Positions 46,569-56,220 of a stretch of 64,000 nucleotides of DNA are shown here, piece after piece; position 1 is the first letter of the stretch; each line of letters begins with the position of its first letter. The notes beneath the pieces are model-generated. The model made no database searches. It was not told the DNA's origin and worked only from the letters and a program-made list of their open reading frames with translations. This DNA is from JAFMDF01 sp965277445. Lineage in GTDB: Bacteria; Bacteroidota; Bacteroidia; Chitinophagales; Saprospiraceae. Location of the stretch: contig CBDICY010000050.1 of NCBI GenBank assembly GCA_965277445.1, positions 186,001 through 250,000 on the forward strand. The letters are read 5' to 3'. A program made the translations under genes and the position numbers.

Positions 46569-49016
46569 ATGCAAAAGATTTTACTTTGCCTTTGTGCAAT
46601 CGTAGCCTTTACGTTTATGGCTACTGCTCAACAATTAGATTTAAACAAGAAACAAACTAAAGCTTTCCGAACTGAAAAAGCGCCTAAAATTGATGGCGAA
46701 CTCACCGAAATGGATTGGCAAAATGCGCCTAATGCAAGCGATTTGGTCCAATTACAACCTGTAGCTGGAAATAAGCCGACTCACCGTACCGAAATTAAAA
46801 TCATGTATGATAATTCTGCTTTATATGTAGGCGCTATGATGTACGACTCCGCTCCAGATAGCATTTTGCAGCAAGTCACACAGCGGGACGAAATTGGTAA
46901 TAGTGACTGGTTTGGTATTTTTATTGACCCTTATAAGGGGGGCATCAATGGCGTAAGTTTTATTGTAACCGCTGCGGGCGCACAGTTTGATGCGAAGTAT
47001 TCAATTTTTGGAGAAGATGAAAACTGGGATGCCGTTTGGAAAAGTTCGGTCAAAAAAAATGCGGAAGGCTGGGTCGTAGAAATGCGTATCCCCTACTCTG
47101 CCATTCGATTTCCCAATCAGAAAGAACAAGTCTGGGGGCTTAATTTTGGGCGACTAATTCAGCGTTACCAAGAGAAAAGTTTTTGGAGTAAAATTGACCC
47201 GAACCAAAATGGGTTCTTAAATCAATTCGGCGAAGTTTCTAATATTTCCAATATTAAATCTCCTTTCCGTTTATCTGCGACGCCTTTTGTAGCCGTTTAT
47301 GGCGAAAACTATAAGGACAAAAGTGCCAGTCCAAGTACTTCTTGGGGGCGTTCTTTTAATGCTGGAATGGATGTTAAATATGGGATTAATGATGCCTTTA
47401 CTTTAGATATGACCTTGATTCCAGATTTTGGACAAGCTCGGTCAGATAATCAAGTCTTGAATTTATCTCCTTTTGAAGTGCGTTTTGATGAAAATCGACA
47501 ATTCTTTACCGAAGGGTTAGAGTTATTTAATAAAGGTGGCTTATTTTATTCTAGACGGGTAGGTGGACGTCCACTTAAGTTTTGGGAAGTAGAAAATCAA
47601 TTAGGTGCTAATGAAGAAATTGTCAACAATCCTACTCAAACACAATTAATCAACGCCACAAAAGTCTCTGGTAGAACCACTAAAGGATTAGGAATTGGGG
47701 TATTTAATGCGGTGTCTGCGAGTACATCTGCTACCATCCGAGATACAGAAACGGGAGAAGAACGGTCTTTCGAAACCAGCCCATTGACAAATTACAATGT
47801 AACCGTTTTTGACCAAAATCTAAAAAATAATTCTTATGCCACCCTTATCAACACCAATGTGACCCGTTTTGGCGATGCTTATGAAGCCAATGTTACTGGC
47901 GGAGAATTTGAATTGAAGAATAAAGCGAATTCCTACAGCATTAGAGCAAGAGGTGCACTAAGTCAAAAATACTACGCTGATAGAACTGATTTAGGTCATA
48001 AAATGTCTTTGGGCGTGCGAAAAACCAATGGAAAAATAGCCGCAGGACTTTTCTACAACCAAGAAAGCGACGACTACGATCCAAATGATTTAGGCTTTTT
48101 AAATAATAATAATGAGCGTTCCTTTGATGGGTATGTGGAGTACAATCAAAATAAACCTTTTGGGATTTTCAATTCTGGTGGCATCGGATTTTCTCCCGAA
48201 TACAGTCGATTGTATAAACCGAATGTTTTTACGGATTTCTCCATGAATTTTTGGGCGTATGGGCAAACCAAAAGTTTCTGGCGATTTAATGTTTTTACTT
48301 ATCATGAGCCAATTACTACCTACGATTATTTTGAGGCTAGAACCGAAGGTAGATTTTATCGATTTCCTTCCAGTAATATGATGGGTTGGTATATGGGATC
48401 TGATCGAAGAAAAAAGTTAGCTTTTGGGTTTTATGGTAATTTCAGAAAATATAATGAACCAGGTAGAAATAGAATTTACTTTGGTATTGAACCAAGGTTT
48501 AGGGTTAATGACAAATTAAATTTCAGTTGGGAAATTACCAATTTTATTTTAAATAACGATGTAGGTTATGTCAATAAAGTTGGAGAAAATGAAGAAGACG
48601 TTATTTTTGGCGTTAGAGCAAGAAAGACCTTAGAAAATATTTTTAATGCCAATTATAATTTCAACCCCAATATGGCATTGACCTTTAGAATGCGGCATTA
48701 TTGGTCAAGAGTAAAGTATAACGATAACGGGTTTTACTTACTCAATGAAAACGGTACTTTAGGGCATTCCGACTATTTGGACAATCACGATAATAATTTT
48801 AATGCCTTTACAATAGATATGGTTTATAGATGGCGTTTTGCACCGGGTAGTGATATTTTTATCGTTTGGAAAAATAGTATTTTTAATAGTAATGAATTGG
48901 CAGATATTGGGTTTGGCAAGAATTTAGACGATTTAAGAGGTGCGCCCCAATCCAATAGTATCTCCTTGAAAGTTATTTATTACTTGGATTATGATTTGTT
49001 GAAGGGGAAGAAGTAA
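46569..49016 (+). CDS. DUF5916 outer-membrane protein with CBM9-like N-terminal domain
   Basis: 815 aa. Signal peptide about 1-20. Residues about 28-210 resemble the CBM9-like domain (APKIDGELTEMDWQNAP, ALYVGAMMYDSAPDS, SDWFGIFIDPY). The rest is a DUF5916 region with the pattern of a large beta barrel, ending LKVIYYLDYDLLKGKK. Probably an outer-membrane protein; members are widespread in Bacteroidota with unknown role, sometimes linked to carbohydrate or metal-regulated uptake. Monocistronic. Confidence 0.88.
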   Translation: MQKILLCLCAIVAFTFMATAQQLDLNKKQTKAFRTEKAPKIDGELTEMDWQNAPNASDLVQLQPVAGNKPTHRTEIKIMYDNSALYVGAMMYDSAPDSILQQVTQRDEIGNSDWFGIFIDPYKGGINGVSFIVTAAGAQFDAKYSIFGEDENWDAVWKSSVKKNAEGWVVEMRIPYSAIRFPNQKEQVWGLNFGRLIQRYQEKSFWSKIDPNQNGFLNQFGEVSNISNIKSPFRLSATPFVAVYGENYKDKSASPSTSWGRSFNAGMDVKYGINDAFTLDMTLIPDFGQARSDNQVLNLSPFEVRFDENRQFFTEGLELFNKGGLFYSRRVGGRPLKFWEVENQLGANEEIVNNPTQTQLINATKVSGRTTKGLGIGVFNAVSASTSATIRDTETGEERSFETSPLTNYNVTVFDQNLKNNSYATLINTNVTRFGDAYEANVTGGEFELKNKANSYSIRARGALSQKYYADRTDLGHKMSLGVRKTNGKIAAGLFYNQESDDYDPNDLGFLNNNNERSFDGYVEYNQNKPFGIFNSGGIGFSPEYSRLYKPNVFTDFSMNFWAYGQTKSFWRFNVFTYHEPITTYDYFEARTEGRFYRFPSSNMMGWYMGSDRRKKLAFGFYGNFRKYNEPGRNRIYFGIEPRFRVNDKLNFSWEITNFILNNDVGYVNKVGENEEDVIFGVRARKTLENIFNANYNFNPNMALTFRMRHYWSRVKYNDNGFYLLNENGTLGHSDYLDNHDNNFNAFTIDMVYRWRFAPGSDIFIVWKNSIFNSNELADIGFGKNLDDLRGAPQSNSISLKVIYYLDYDLLKGKK

Positions 49017-49149
49017 TGTAGGAGAATGAGCCGATGAGGTGATAAGGTTAGTGAGTTGATGAGGTTTTTAGATTTATTCGTTCAGTCTGAGTTGACAACA
49101 AATTTAGCTATTTTTAGGTGATGTGTTATGAATCATTGCTAAGCATACA

Positions 49150-49418
49150 AAAGAGAGGTCTAGTTAATAACATGAGTTTTGGATAAGCAAAAGGCCTGGA
49201 AGACCGAATCCGTTTGTAGAGAATATTTGATAAACCCCTCTTAATCAAAGGTCTGGAAGACCGACCCTGTTAAAAAATAGCCAAAAACGGGGTCGGTCTT
49301 CCAGACCTTTGGAACATTTTTGAATCATTTTCTACAAACAGCACCGCTCCTCTGGAGCTAAATCCTTGATTATCAATTAGTATTATCCAAAACTCACGTT
49401 AATAGGCTTCTCTTTTCT
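49150..49418. repeat. Large nested inverted-repeat element
   Basis: The outer arms contain ATGAGTTTTGGATAA (left) and TTATCCAAAACTCACG (right); a middle pair TTTGTAGAGAAT / ATTTTCTACAAA lies inside; the centre is a perfect 21-bp stem (49247-49267 with 49290-49310, core GGTCTGGAAGACCGACC) with a 22-nt loop. A partial extra copy of the inner stem sequence is at 49192-49209. About 270 bp in all. Confidence 0.65.
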
Positions 49419-49477
49419 ATTTTCAACTAATTTGTGCTATTGAAGTTGAGGTTACTATTGAGGTTGAGATTCTAAAT

Positions 49478-49542
49478 AGTCCCCTGCTTCGGTTTGCTGA
49501 CGTCGCAGCCTTTGCTGCCAAATACGTTTGAAACAGGGGACA
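49478..49542. repeat. Small structured hairpin element
   Basis: GTCCCCTG (49479-49486) pairs with CAGGGGAC (49534-49541); an inner hairpin GCAGC/GCTGC with loop CTTT lies at 49505-49518. Noncoding. Confidence 0.5.
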
Positions 49543-50378
49543 TTTCTTTGTGTAAAATGTTTGGGGTAGTATGGAAATTAAAATATTTATCTTTGAAAGT
49601 TGAACAAGAAACCAATAATGGTTTCTTGTTAACTTAAGTGTTATTCGTTGGGTTGCTGCAATAGAGAGAGAGATTAGAGGTTGTCTAATTCTTTGATAAA
49701 ATACCCGCGGAGTAACTTTTATAGTTGTCGCAATACTTTATTCTTCTAAACAGAATACAAAGTATCTTTAGTAGTAAATTCTTAGAAAATATTAATAAAA
49801 CCAGTAAATTTTCAGAAATAGCTATGACTTTTCAGTTGTTGGCAAAGTTATCATATGCAACAATAGTCCAAATATTTTGTAAAAAACTAAAGCTATTTAA
49901 GTAAAAGACATCAGCAATTATTTATCACTACACCTAGTTAGGAGTTTTGGTGAAGTGCTCAGGTCCAAAGATAGTAGAATTTTTGAGTTGAACAATAATA
50001 AACCTAATTAGAATTTACTTATTTTTGAAGATATAGGTAAAAAAGTAATTAATCTGATTAACAATTGCAAAGGTAAGTTTTCTTCGACTTTGTGCTATAT
50101 TTTTACAAAAACCCAAAACTCCATAATTAGATAAATATATTATTTTTTCAAGCGCACATAAATACATAAACAACAACAATTACATCCTAAACACCTTATA
50201 ATCAACACTTTAAAACAATAGACACAATCAACAAATTGTATTATTATAAAACAAGAAAATAATAAAATAAATAATAATAAAATAGCTTAGTAGCTTTGTT
50301 ACTACATCTAAATGTAGTATATTATTGCTGCTGACGGTTTGATTCCAAAAGGAGTCAAAAAATAAATAGTATTTTATT

Positions 50379-51026
50379 ATGGTAAAAGTGATTATCATTG
50401 AAGATAATGCAGACTTGCGTGATCGAATCGCTAATCTCATGCATTCGTCCGATAAATTACAATGTCTAATTACGTACGATAGTGTCGAGGCTTTTCTTAG
50501 AAGACCTAAATCGGAAGGCATTCCCGACATTATATTGTTGGATATTGGTCTTCCTGGCATTTCAGGAATCGCAGGTATTCCTAAAATAAAGCAACTATTG
50601 CCCGATGTTGAAATTGTGATATTAACGGTACAAAATGATCCAGACAAAATATTTAAAGCCATCTGTGCAGGTGCCTCTGGTTATTTGTTAAAAGATATTA
50701 ATTTTGACTTTTTAGAAAACCAATTAGTCGCCATTCATGAGAAGGGAGGCTCTGCGCTCTCTCCACAAGTTGCTCGTAGAATATTAAGTTATTTTCAAAA
50801 AAGTAAGGTTAAGAAAAACCCTAAAACAACTAAATTAAAAGATAAAGAATTCACCATTGTTCGAGGGCTAGTAGATGGCTTAAGTTATCAAGATGTAGCT
50901 GGTGTACTGGATATCACGATTGATGGGGTTCGGTATCATATCAAGAATATTTACAAAAAACTACAAGTCAATTCTAAAGCGCAGGTCATTAAAAAATATT
51001 TGGATGGGGATATTGAAGGATCATAA
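50379..51026 (+). CDS. LuxR/NarL-type response regulator
   Basis: 215 aa. Receiver domain with acidic residues E8/D9, phosphoacceptor D55 in ILLDIGLPG and Lys in YLLKD; C-terminal LuxR-type HTH (LVDGLSYQDVAGVLDI, VRYHIKNIYKKLQV). It overlaps the sensor kinase gene by 23 bp, so the two are translationally coupled and should form one two-component system. Confidence 0.92.
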   Translation: MVKVIIIEDNADLRDRIANLMHSSDKLQCLITYDSVEAFLRRPKSEGIPDIILLDIGLPGISGIAGIPKIKQLLPDVEIVILTVQNDPDKIFKAICAGASGYLLKDINFDFLENQLVAIHEKGGSALSPQVARRILSYFQKSKVKKNPKTTKLKDKEFTIVRGLVDGLSYQDVAGVLDITIDGVRYHIKNIYKKLQVNSKAQVIKKYLDGDIEGS

Positions 51027-53982
51027 ATCTCACTATATTACATTATTCTTTGCTCACCGAAAGTGGTTATTTTCGTTTCTCACTTCTTGTTTTTTAATAA
51101 GTATATTCCTTTTTAGCCAACCTAGCATATCATTTGCGCAGATAGATGAATCTTTTAACATTGTGGAAATAATTGGAAAAAAGGATGGTTTATCTTCTAA
51201 TAAGGTATCCTATGTCTATCGTTTTAAGGAAGGCGTTATGTTTATAGGAACAAATAGTGGTGTAAATATCTATGATGGTTATTCTTTTGTTCTATGTAAT
51301 ACAAATGTTAACTCCCTCTTCAGATTGTGTGGCAACCAGATTACAAGTATTCTAGCAGATAAAAGAGGAGATGTTTGGGTAGCTTCCAATAATGGTATTA
51401 ATAGAATCAATGGTTTTTCTAGGGTAAATATCCCTTATTTTAATGAAGGCAATAAAGTGTTTCCACCTGATAGACATGGAAAGAAAACTACTTCTTGGGT
51501 TACCATGACCTCAGATGGTCAAGTATGGGGGGTCAGTAATGGTAGGTTATACAAAATGTATACAGATAGCGTTGAACTAGTTTTAGGAGATAAACTTCAA
51601 GAAATACGGCAATTATTAAGCGACGCTAGCGGAAATCTCTATATTGATAATGGAGAAACGCTCCTTATTGTCGACGCAGAAGGAGAAATATCTTTTGAAA
51701 TACCTATTGTCCATCTTCCTAAAATTATAGCTAATGCAGAGACTGGCGTATTTAATATGCAAAAAGATGAGCAAGGAAAGATTATAACTTCAATTGGTTA
51801 TAAAAAATTTCATGAATTAACCCCTACAGGAAAATTTATACCTATTAGTAAAGAGCAGTCAAAATTAGTAAAAAATATAACAGAAATATGGACCTATATC
51901 AAAAGGAAGGAAACTACTTTTCCTTATATTTATAATTATTTGGAGGATGCTCAAGGCATACAATGGATTGCCACAAGTATTGGTTTATTTAAAATTACCA
52001 TTAACAAAAATCACTTTCGCACGCTTCCAGCGTTAGAGAAAAGTAGTCTTAGAGCATTGTACGAGCATGACAATGGATTGATATACGGTGGGAGCTATAC
52101 TCCTTTTTCGATGTTTACCTATACTCAAAATACCCACCAAATAAAAGAAATAAAAGACGCTAAAGATGTTTTTTTTATTGAACGATTAAATCAAGACACC
52201 CTTCTATTAGGAACTGACGGAGGTGGGATCGCCTTGTTTAGTACTTCTAGCAATAAAATAATAAAAAAAGGCATTGGACCAACAAAGCTTAATAATTTTT
52301 ATACCGCATTCTTTGATGACTCAGATACTATATGGTTTGGAGGAAAAGCGTCCATCTTCATAGCTCCTTTAGACAATCCATTGAGCCTAACTAAATTACC
52401 TTTGCAGGAGAACGATCCTCTTAGCAAGTCGCAGTTTTTCATGCAGTTAGAGCAAGCAAAAGATGGAACAATTTGGAGTGCTTCGAAAGAAGGGATTCAC
52501 CAATATAAGAAAGGAATAGGCACTATAGCAACTTATAGTAACTTTAGTGAAACAGATAAACAATTATTAGATGGTGGTTATCGGCAATTTGTTTTTGATG
52601 AACTAGACAATTTATGGGTTGCAACGGAAGGAGGCTTAAATTATATTGACACAAAAATTGGGAAAGTAACAAAAGTATTTACTATAAAAGATGGACTTCC
52701 TGATAATTTGATCTATTCTTTAATTTTAGAAAATGATTCGACATTATGGTTAGGCACCCATTATGGATTAAGTAGATTTGATACTAAAACAAAAGTGTTT
52801 ACTAATTTTTATGAGAAAGATGGTATTGCTCATAACGAATTTAATACAAATTCCTATTTAAAAGCAAAAAATGGAATCCTGTATTTTGGTGGGATAAATG
52901 GACTAACAATAGTTGACCCAACTAATTTACCGAATAAAAATCAGGAGTTTACGCCCTTCATAGGGAGATATATAAAATATGATAGTCAAAAAGGGGCAAG
53001 TAGTCACTTTTTTGATAGTAGTATGGGGCAACCTGTAAAGATGAGCCCAACAGAAAAAACAATAGAGTTCCATTTATCTAGTGAAAATTTCCTAAACCCA
53101 AGGCAAAATACTTATGCCTATCGCCTCGAAGGATTTGAAACAGATTGGGTTTCATCAGGCACGCAAAACGTAGTTAGATATACTAATTTAGACCAAGGAA
53201 AATATACCTTAAAAATAAAAGCAACTAATTCAGAAGGGCTCTGGAGTTCTTCTATTTTGAATGTCCCCATTATTGTAAAAAGGCCTTATTACGAACAATG
53301 GTGGTTTGGTGTGTTATTGACTTGTTTAGCCATGATATTGATAGCAACAGGCTTTCTAATTTACATTCGGTATGAACGACATAACCACAATATTCGGCAT
53401 CGAATAGCTACTGATTTGCATGATGATGTGAGTAACTCCCTAAATAACATAAAAGTTATTGCTAAGGATTTAAAAAATAAATCTCCTAATAATATCCAAG
53501 AAGATTTAGAACGTATTGAGCGCATGAGTAGTTCGGCGATTGGGCATGTGCAAGATGTAGTGTGGTCAGTTGATAAAGAATTGGATACGCTAGAAGACCT
53601 AATTTTTGTGATGGAAGATTATCTAGATGATGTAGTTCGTGCTAAAAAAATTCCAGTAGTATTTGAAAAGAAGGGCTTAAATATGAACAATCATTTAAGA
53701 ATTTTAGTCCGCCGAAATTTACTGCTTATTTTTAAAGAAGCTGTTTCTAATGCGGTCAAACATACCGAAATCACAAAATTATTCTTACTAGTAGCCAATC
53801 AATCCAAAGGCTTTAATATGACGATTACGAATGAATTTAATGCCCTTAAAAAAGCGAAAGTATCTACGGGAAAAGGCTTAAAGAACATGAAACAAAGGGC
53901 TGCTTATATTAATGGCAAATGCAATCTAACACAAAATGATGACCAGTTCTCTGTAATAATCAACTTAAACTATAAAATCTAA
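51004..53982 (+). CDS. Reg_prop/Y_Y_Y sensor histidine kinase (HisKA_3 type)
   Basis: 992 aa from ATG 51004; the frame extends further upstream but inside the regulator gene. An N-terminal signal/anchor segment is followed by a periplasmic beta-propeller of Reg_prop repeats (DKRGDVWVASNNGINR, DELDNLWVATEGGLN), a Y_Y_Y domain (NTYAYRLEGFETDWVSSG), a membrane segment (about 800-822), a HisKA_3 region with the phosphorylated His in DLHDDVSNSLN, then HATPase N-box KEAVSNAVKHTE and G-box GKGLKNMKQRA. It senses an outside ligand and phosphorylates the regulator encoded just before it. Ligand unknown. Confidence 0.92.
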   Translation: MGILKDHKSHYITLFFAHRKWLFSFLTSCFLISIFLFSQPSISFAQIDESFNIVEIIGKKDGLSSNKVSYVYRFKEGVMFIGTNSGVNIYDGYSFVLCNTNVNSLFRLCGNQITSILADKRGDVWVASNNGINRINGFSRVNIPYFNEGNKVFPPDRHGKKTTSWVTMTSDGQVWGVSNGRLYKMYTDSVELVLGDKLQEIRQLLSDASGNLYIDNGETLLIVDAEGEISFEIPIVHLPKIIANAETGVFNMQKDEQGKIITSIGYKKFHELTPTGKFIPISKEQSKLVKNITEIWTYIKRKETTFPYIYNYLEDAQGIQWIATSIGLFKITINKNHFRTLPALEKSSLRALYEHDNGLIYGGSYTPFSMFTYTQNTHQIKEIKDAKDVFFIERLNQDTLLLGTDGGGIALFSTSSNKIIKKGIGPTKLNNFYTAFFDDSDTIWFGGKASIFIAPLDNPLSLTKLPLQENDPLSKSQFFMQLEQAKDGTIWSASKEGIHQYKKGIGTIATYSNFSETDKQLLDGGYRQFVFDELDNLWVATEGGLNYIDTKIGKVTKVFTIKDGLPDNLIYSLILENDSTLWLGTHYGLSRFDTKTKVFTNFYEKDGIAHNEFNTNSYLKAKNGILYFGGINGLTIVDPTNLPNKNQEFTPFIGRYIKYDSQKGASSHFFDSSMGQPVKMSPTEKTIEFHLSSENFLNPRQNTYAYRLEGFETDWVSSGTQNVVRYTNLDQGKYTLKIKATNSEGLWSSSILNVPIIVKRPYYEQWWFGVLLTCLAMILIATGFLIYIRYERHNHNIRHRIATDLHDDVSNSLNNIKVIAKDLKNKSPNNIQEDLERIERMSSSAIGHVQDVVWSVDKELDTLEDLIFVMEDYLDDVVRAKKIPVVFEKKGLNMNNHLRILVRRNLLLIFKEAVSNAVKHTEITKLFLLVANQSKGFNMTITNEFNALKKAKVSTGKGLKNMKQRAAYINGKCNLTQNDDQFSVIINLNYKI

Positions 53983-53989
53983 TACCCAT

Positions 53990-55072
53990 TTACTCTCCAG
54001 CAACCGTCGCCACAAAAGCAGCACCTGCTTTAGCATGAAAACCTGGTTTTAAGGTAATCGTATTTTCCGCTTTATAGACAACTTCTTCATTGGAAGAAAT
54101 AACTACATTTGTTGACAATTCTTTCTCTGTACCAGCATTGGCTTTAGCGGTAAAATCTATTCCTGATTTTGCGTGGAAGCCAGGTTTTAAAGTAATTGTT
54201 TGACTAGCTTTATAAACAACTGATTGTTTACTTTCTAGTACTTCATTCGCTATAAAATTAGTCTTAGTAGTAGCCATTGCCACAAAATTAGCACCTGCTT
54301 TAGCATGAAAGCCAGGTTTTAAAGTAACCCCATTATCTCCTTGATAAACAACCGATTCTCCTGAATCAATCACTTTTCCGGTAGTAATTTTTTGAGCCGT
54401 AATATTCGTCACTAAAGGTTCAAGTATTGGCATTTCAGTTCTAGGAGATAAAGGAACTGTTGTTTTCCGAGAACCATTCTCTGCTAAAGATGACATCTTT
54501 TGAATAGCATTTTTCTTGACTTTTTCTACTTTATTGATGTTTTTTGAGACTAGCCGCTCTCTCGCAATTATTTCTTGTTTAGGAGCATTATTTTCAGGAA
54601 GAATAATCGAATTACTAGGGGCTTTAAAAACAGGTTTGGTTAATTTATTTTCAACAACTGATTGACCTAGAGGCCGTTGTTGGCTCATATAAAATTGACT
54701 TCCAATTAAGCTTAGCATGAGCAACATAGACGCCGCTACCAACCAAGTTTTTTTATTCGTACGTTTATTTTTCAAGGGACGAATAATAGCCGTATTCGTC
54801 GCACTCGAATCTGTTGCCAAAATCTCCGTTTCTGAAAGGGTATTCGCCGCAAAGTTAATCAGTAGATCCGCCGTTGCGGTAGCTTCTGGTGAGGTAATCT
54901 CTTCTTCCGACAAAGTCCCTCCCACAAAACTAAACAAGTCTTGTCCAAGTTCGTAGGCAGCTACTTCTTCTTGTAAAGATAGATTTTCAGCTAATGCCTC
55001 TTCAAACACTAACCGCTCTATTTTACTCAAGTTTCCATTTTTATACGCCTCAATTTTTTCAAAATAATTCAT
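53990..55072 (-). CDS. Membrane anti-sigma-like protein with three 3-coathanger repeats
   Basis: 360 aa. The N-terminal cytoplasmic part (about 1-100) is followed by a single membrane segment (WLVAASMLLMLSLIGSQFYM), a basic Ser/Pro-rich linker, and three repeats of about 40 residues near the end, each with VVY(K/Q), then (I/V)TLKPGFHAKAG or a close variant. That motif is the 3-coathanger stack signature. The layout (cytoplasmic head, one membrane pass, outer repeats) and the sigma gene 16 bp upstream make an anti-sigma factor likely. It converges on the kinase gene with a 7-bp gap. Confidence 0.78.
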   Translation of the reverse strand: MNYFEKIEAYKNGNLSKIERLVFEEALAENLSLQEEVAAYELGQDLFSFVGGTLSEEEITSPEATATADLLINFAANTLSETEILATDSSATNTAIIRPLKNKRTNKKTWLVAASMLLMLSLIGSQFYMSQQRPLGQSVVENKLTKPVFKAPSNSIILPENNAPKQEIIARERLVSKNINKVEKVKKNAIQKMSSLAENGSRKTTVPLSPRTEMPILEPLVTNITAQKITTGKVIDSGESVVYQGDNGVTLKPGFHAKAGANFVAMATTKTNFIANEVLESKQSVVYKASQTITLKPGFHAKSGIDFTAKANAGTEKELSTNVVISSNEEVVYKAENTITLKPGFHAKAGAAFVATVAGE

Positions 55073-55088
55073 AAGCTTCCTTTTCTAA

Positions 55089-55739
55089 TTACAACTTATT
55101 CCCCATCAACATGGCTTTCAATTCTTGTCCTTCTACTGGATGTTGGATTAAGTAACTAATAATTCTTTTTTTTCCTTTCAAGTAAGCGTTTCGACACGCG
55201 CCTTCACTCTGATAAGTCGTTTTTTGTACAATTTCTTTATACCTATAACCTTTTGCCACTAATAAAATCACTTTCACCTGTTCCGCATTCTCCGTTATAT
55301 CTTGTAATTTTTGGTGGATCAATCCCGCAATTTGATTTTCTTCAAATTGATATTTATCATTACTTGCCTCTACTCTTTTAGTTGCCTCTAAGGGTAAGAC
55401 CCTTTCTTTTTTACTTTTAGCAAAATGATCTAATACCGTATATTCTACCACCGTTGTAAAGTAACTTTTCAAACGAGTTCCTTTATTCAAAATCAAGCCT
55501 TTTTTCACCCTCGTAATCAACTTAATGGTTGAATCCGTGAAAATATCGTCCCAAACTTCATCCGAAAGGTCTCGATATTTTTTTCGCCAAACCCCAATTG
55601 CATATCCTTTTACATCTTCAAAAAACCACTTTAATACCAATTGACTATTACCACCATTATTTTTAATAGCAGCAATAACGACCTTATCGGCAAAGCCATC
55701 AGAGATAGAGTTAGTAGGTTGATTCGGATTTTGTGCCAA
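55089..55739 (-). CDS. ECF-type RNA polymerase sigma factor
   Basis: 216 aa. Region 2 contains WRKKYRDLSDEVWDDIFTDS and the following helices; region 4 is represented by ITENAEQVKVILLVAKGYRYKEI and GACRNAYLKGKKRII. The start is TTG 55737-55739: a stop lies five codons upstream and there is no early internal ATG. With the anti-sigma-like gene after it, this is a sigma/anti-sigma pair. The regulon is unknown. Confidence 0.85.
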   Translation of the reverse strand: MAQNPNQPTNSISDGFADKVVIAAIKNNGGNSQLVLKWFFEDVKGYAIGVWRKKYRDLSDEVWDDIFTDSTIKLITRVKKGLILNKGTRLKSYFTTVVEYTVLDHFAKSKKERVLPLEATKRVEASNDKYQFEENQIAGLIHQKLQDITENAEQVKVILLVAKGYRYKEIVQKTTYQSEGACRNAYLKGKKRIISYLIQHPVEGQELKAMLMGNKL

Positions 55740-56220
55740 TTGAAGTTGATTTTAATATATTAGCTAGAATAGTTCTACTTTTTGTCACCTTGTGAGGGAG
55801 AAGAAAATTAAAACTACTAAAAGGAATAAAATATTGGCTTAGCATCCTTAAAAAATAAATAGACAAATTCATTTTTAAGACACTATAGTGCATCAGAAAA
55901 TGAATTAATAAATCCGTTGTCCTTTAATTATCCGTTGTATTAATTTTTCTATAGCGGATAATTAAAGGACAAGGATTATATATTTTTTATTTACAAAATG
56001 CATAGCAAGCTATATATTATTTTCTTAGCTGACTATTTAATAGGAGAAAAAGTACAAGTGGTTTTCTTTTTGAGAAGTGAAATTGTTCGTTTATTTTTCT
56101 ACTATTACTGGATTCCATTTTAATTTTCTTAGTTGTTTTAATTTTTATTTAGCACTAATTCCTTAGCTTTAGGTTTGAATAATTTAATCCTTAATATAGA
56201 GAATTTATAAGTAAAGTAAT
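55740..56220. other. Intergenic region between divergent sigma factor and GntP genes
   Basis: 481 bp, very AT-rich, holding the promoters of both genes. Near 55915-55975 ATCCGTTGT and GTCCTTTAATTATCCG / CGGATAATTAAAGGAC form an inverted repeat of about 16 bp around 55918-55971, which could be an operator or a stable hairpin. No gene seen. Confidence 0.5.

Larger units (their letters stand above)
49017..50378. other. Long noncoding stretch with nested palindromes
   Basis: 1362 bp without a convincing gene on either strand. The first 530 bp hold short tandem repeats (8-bp type near 49022-49063, 6-bp type near 49440) and two structured elements listed separately. 49545-50378 is plain AT-rich sequence, presumably with the promoter of the response-regulator gene near the right end. 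Confidence 0.6.

Noticed and set aside
50902..51003. Upstream start for the sensor kinase
   Set aside because: It lies inside the response-regulator gene; ATG 51004 gives the usual short overlap and puts the signal segment near the N-terminus.
53983..53989. Terminator between the convergent kinase and coathanger genes
   Set aside because: Only 7 bp separate the stops and no hairpin is seen; transcripts probably overlap.
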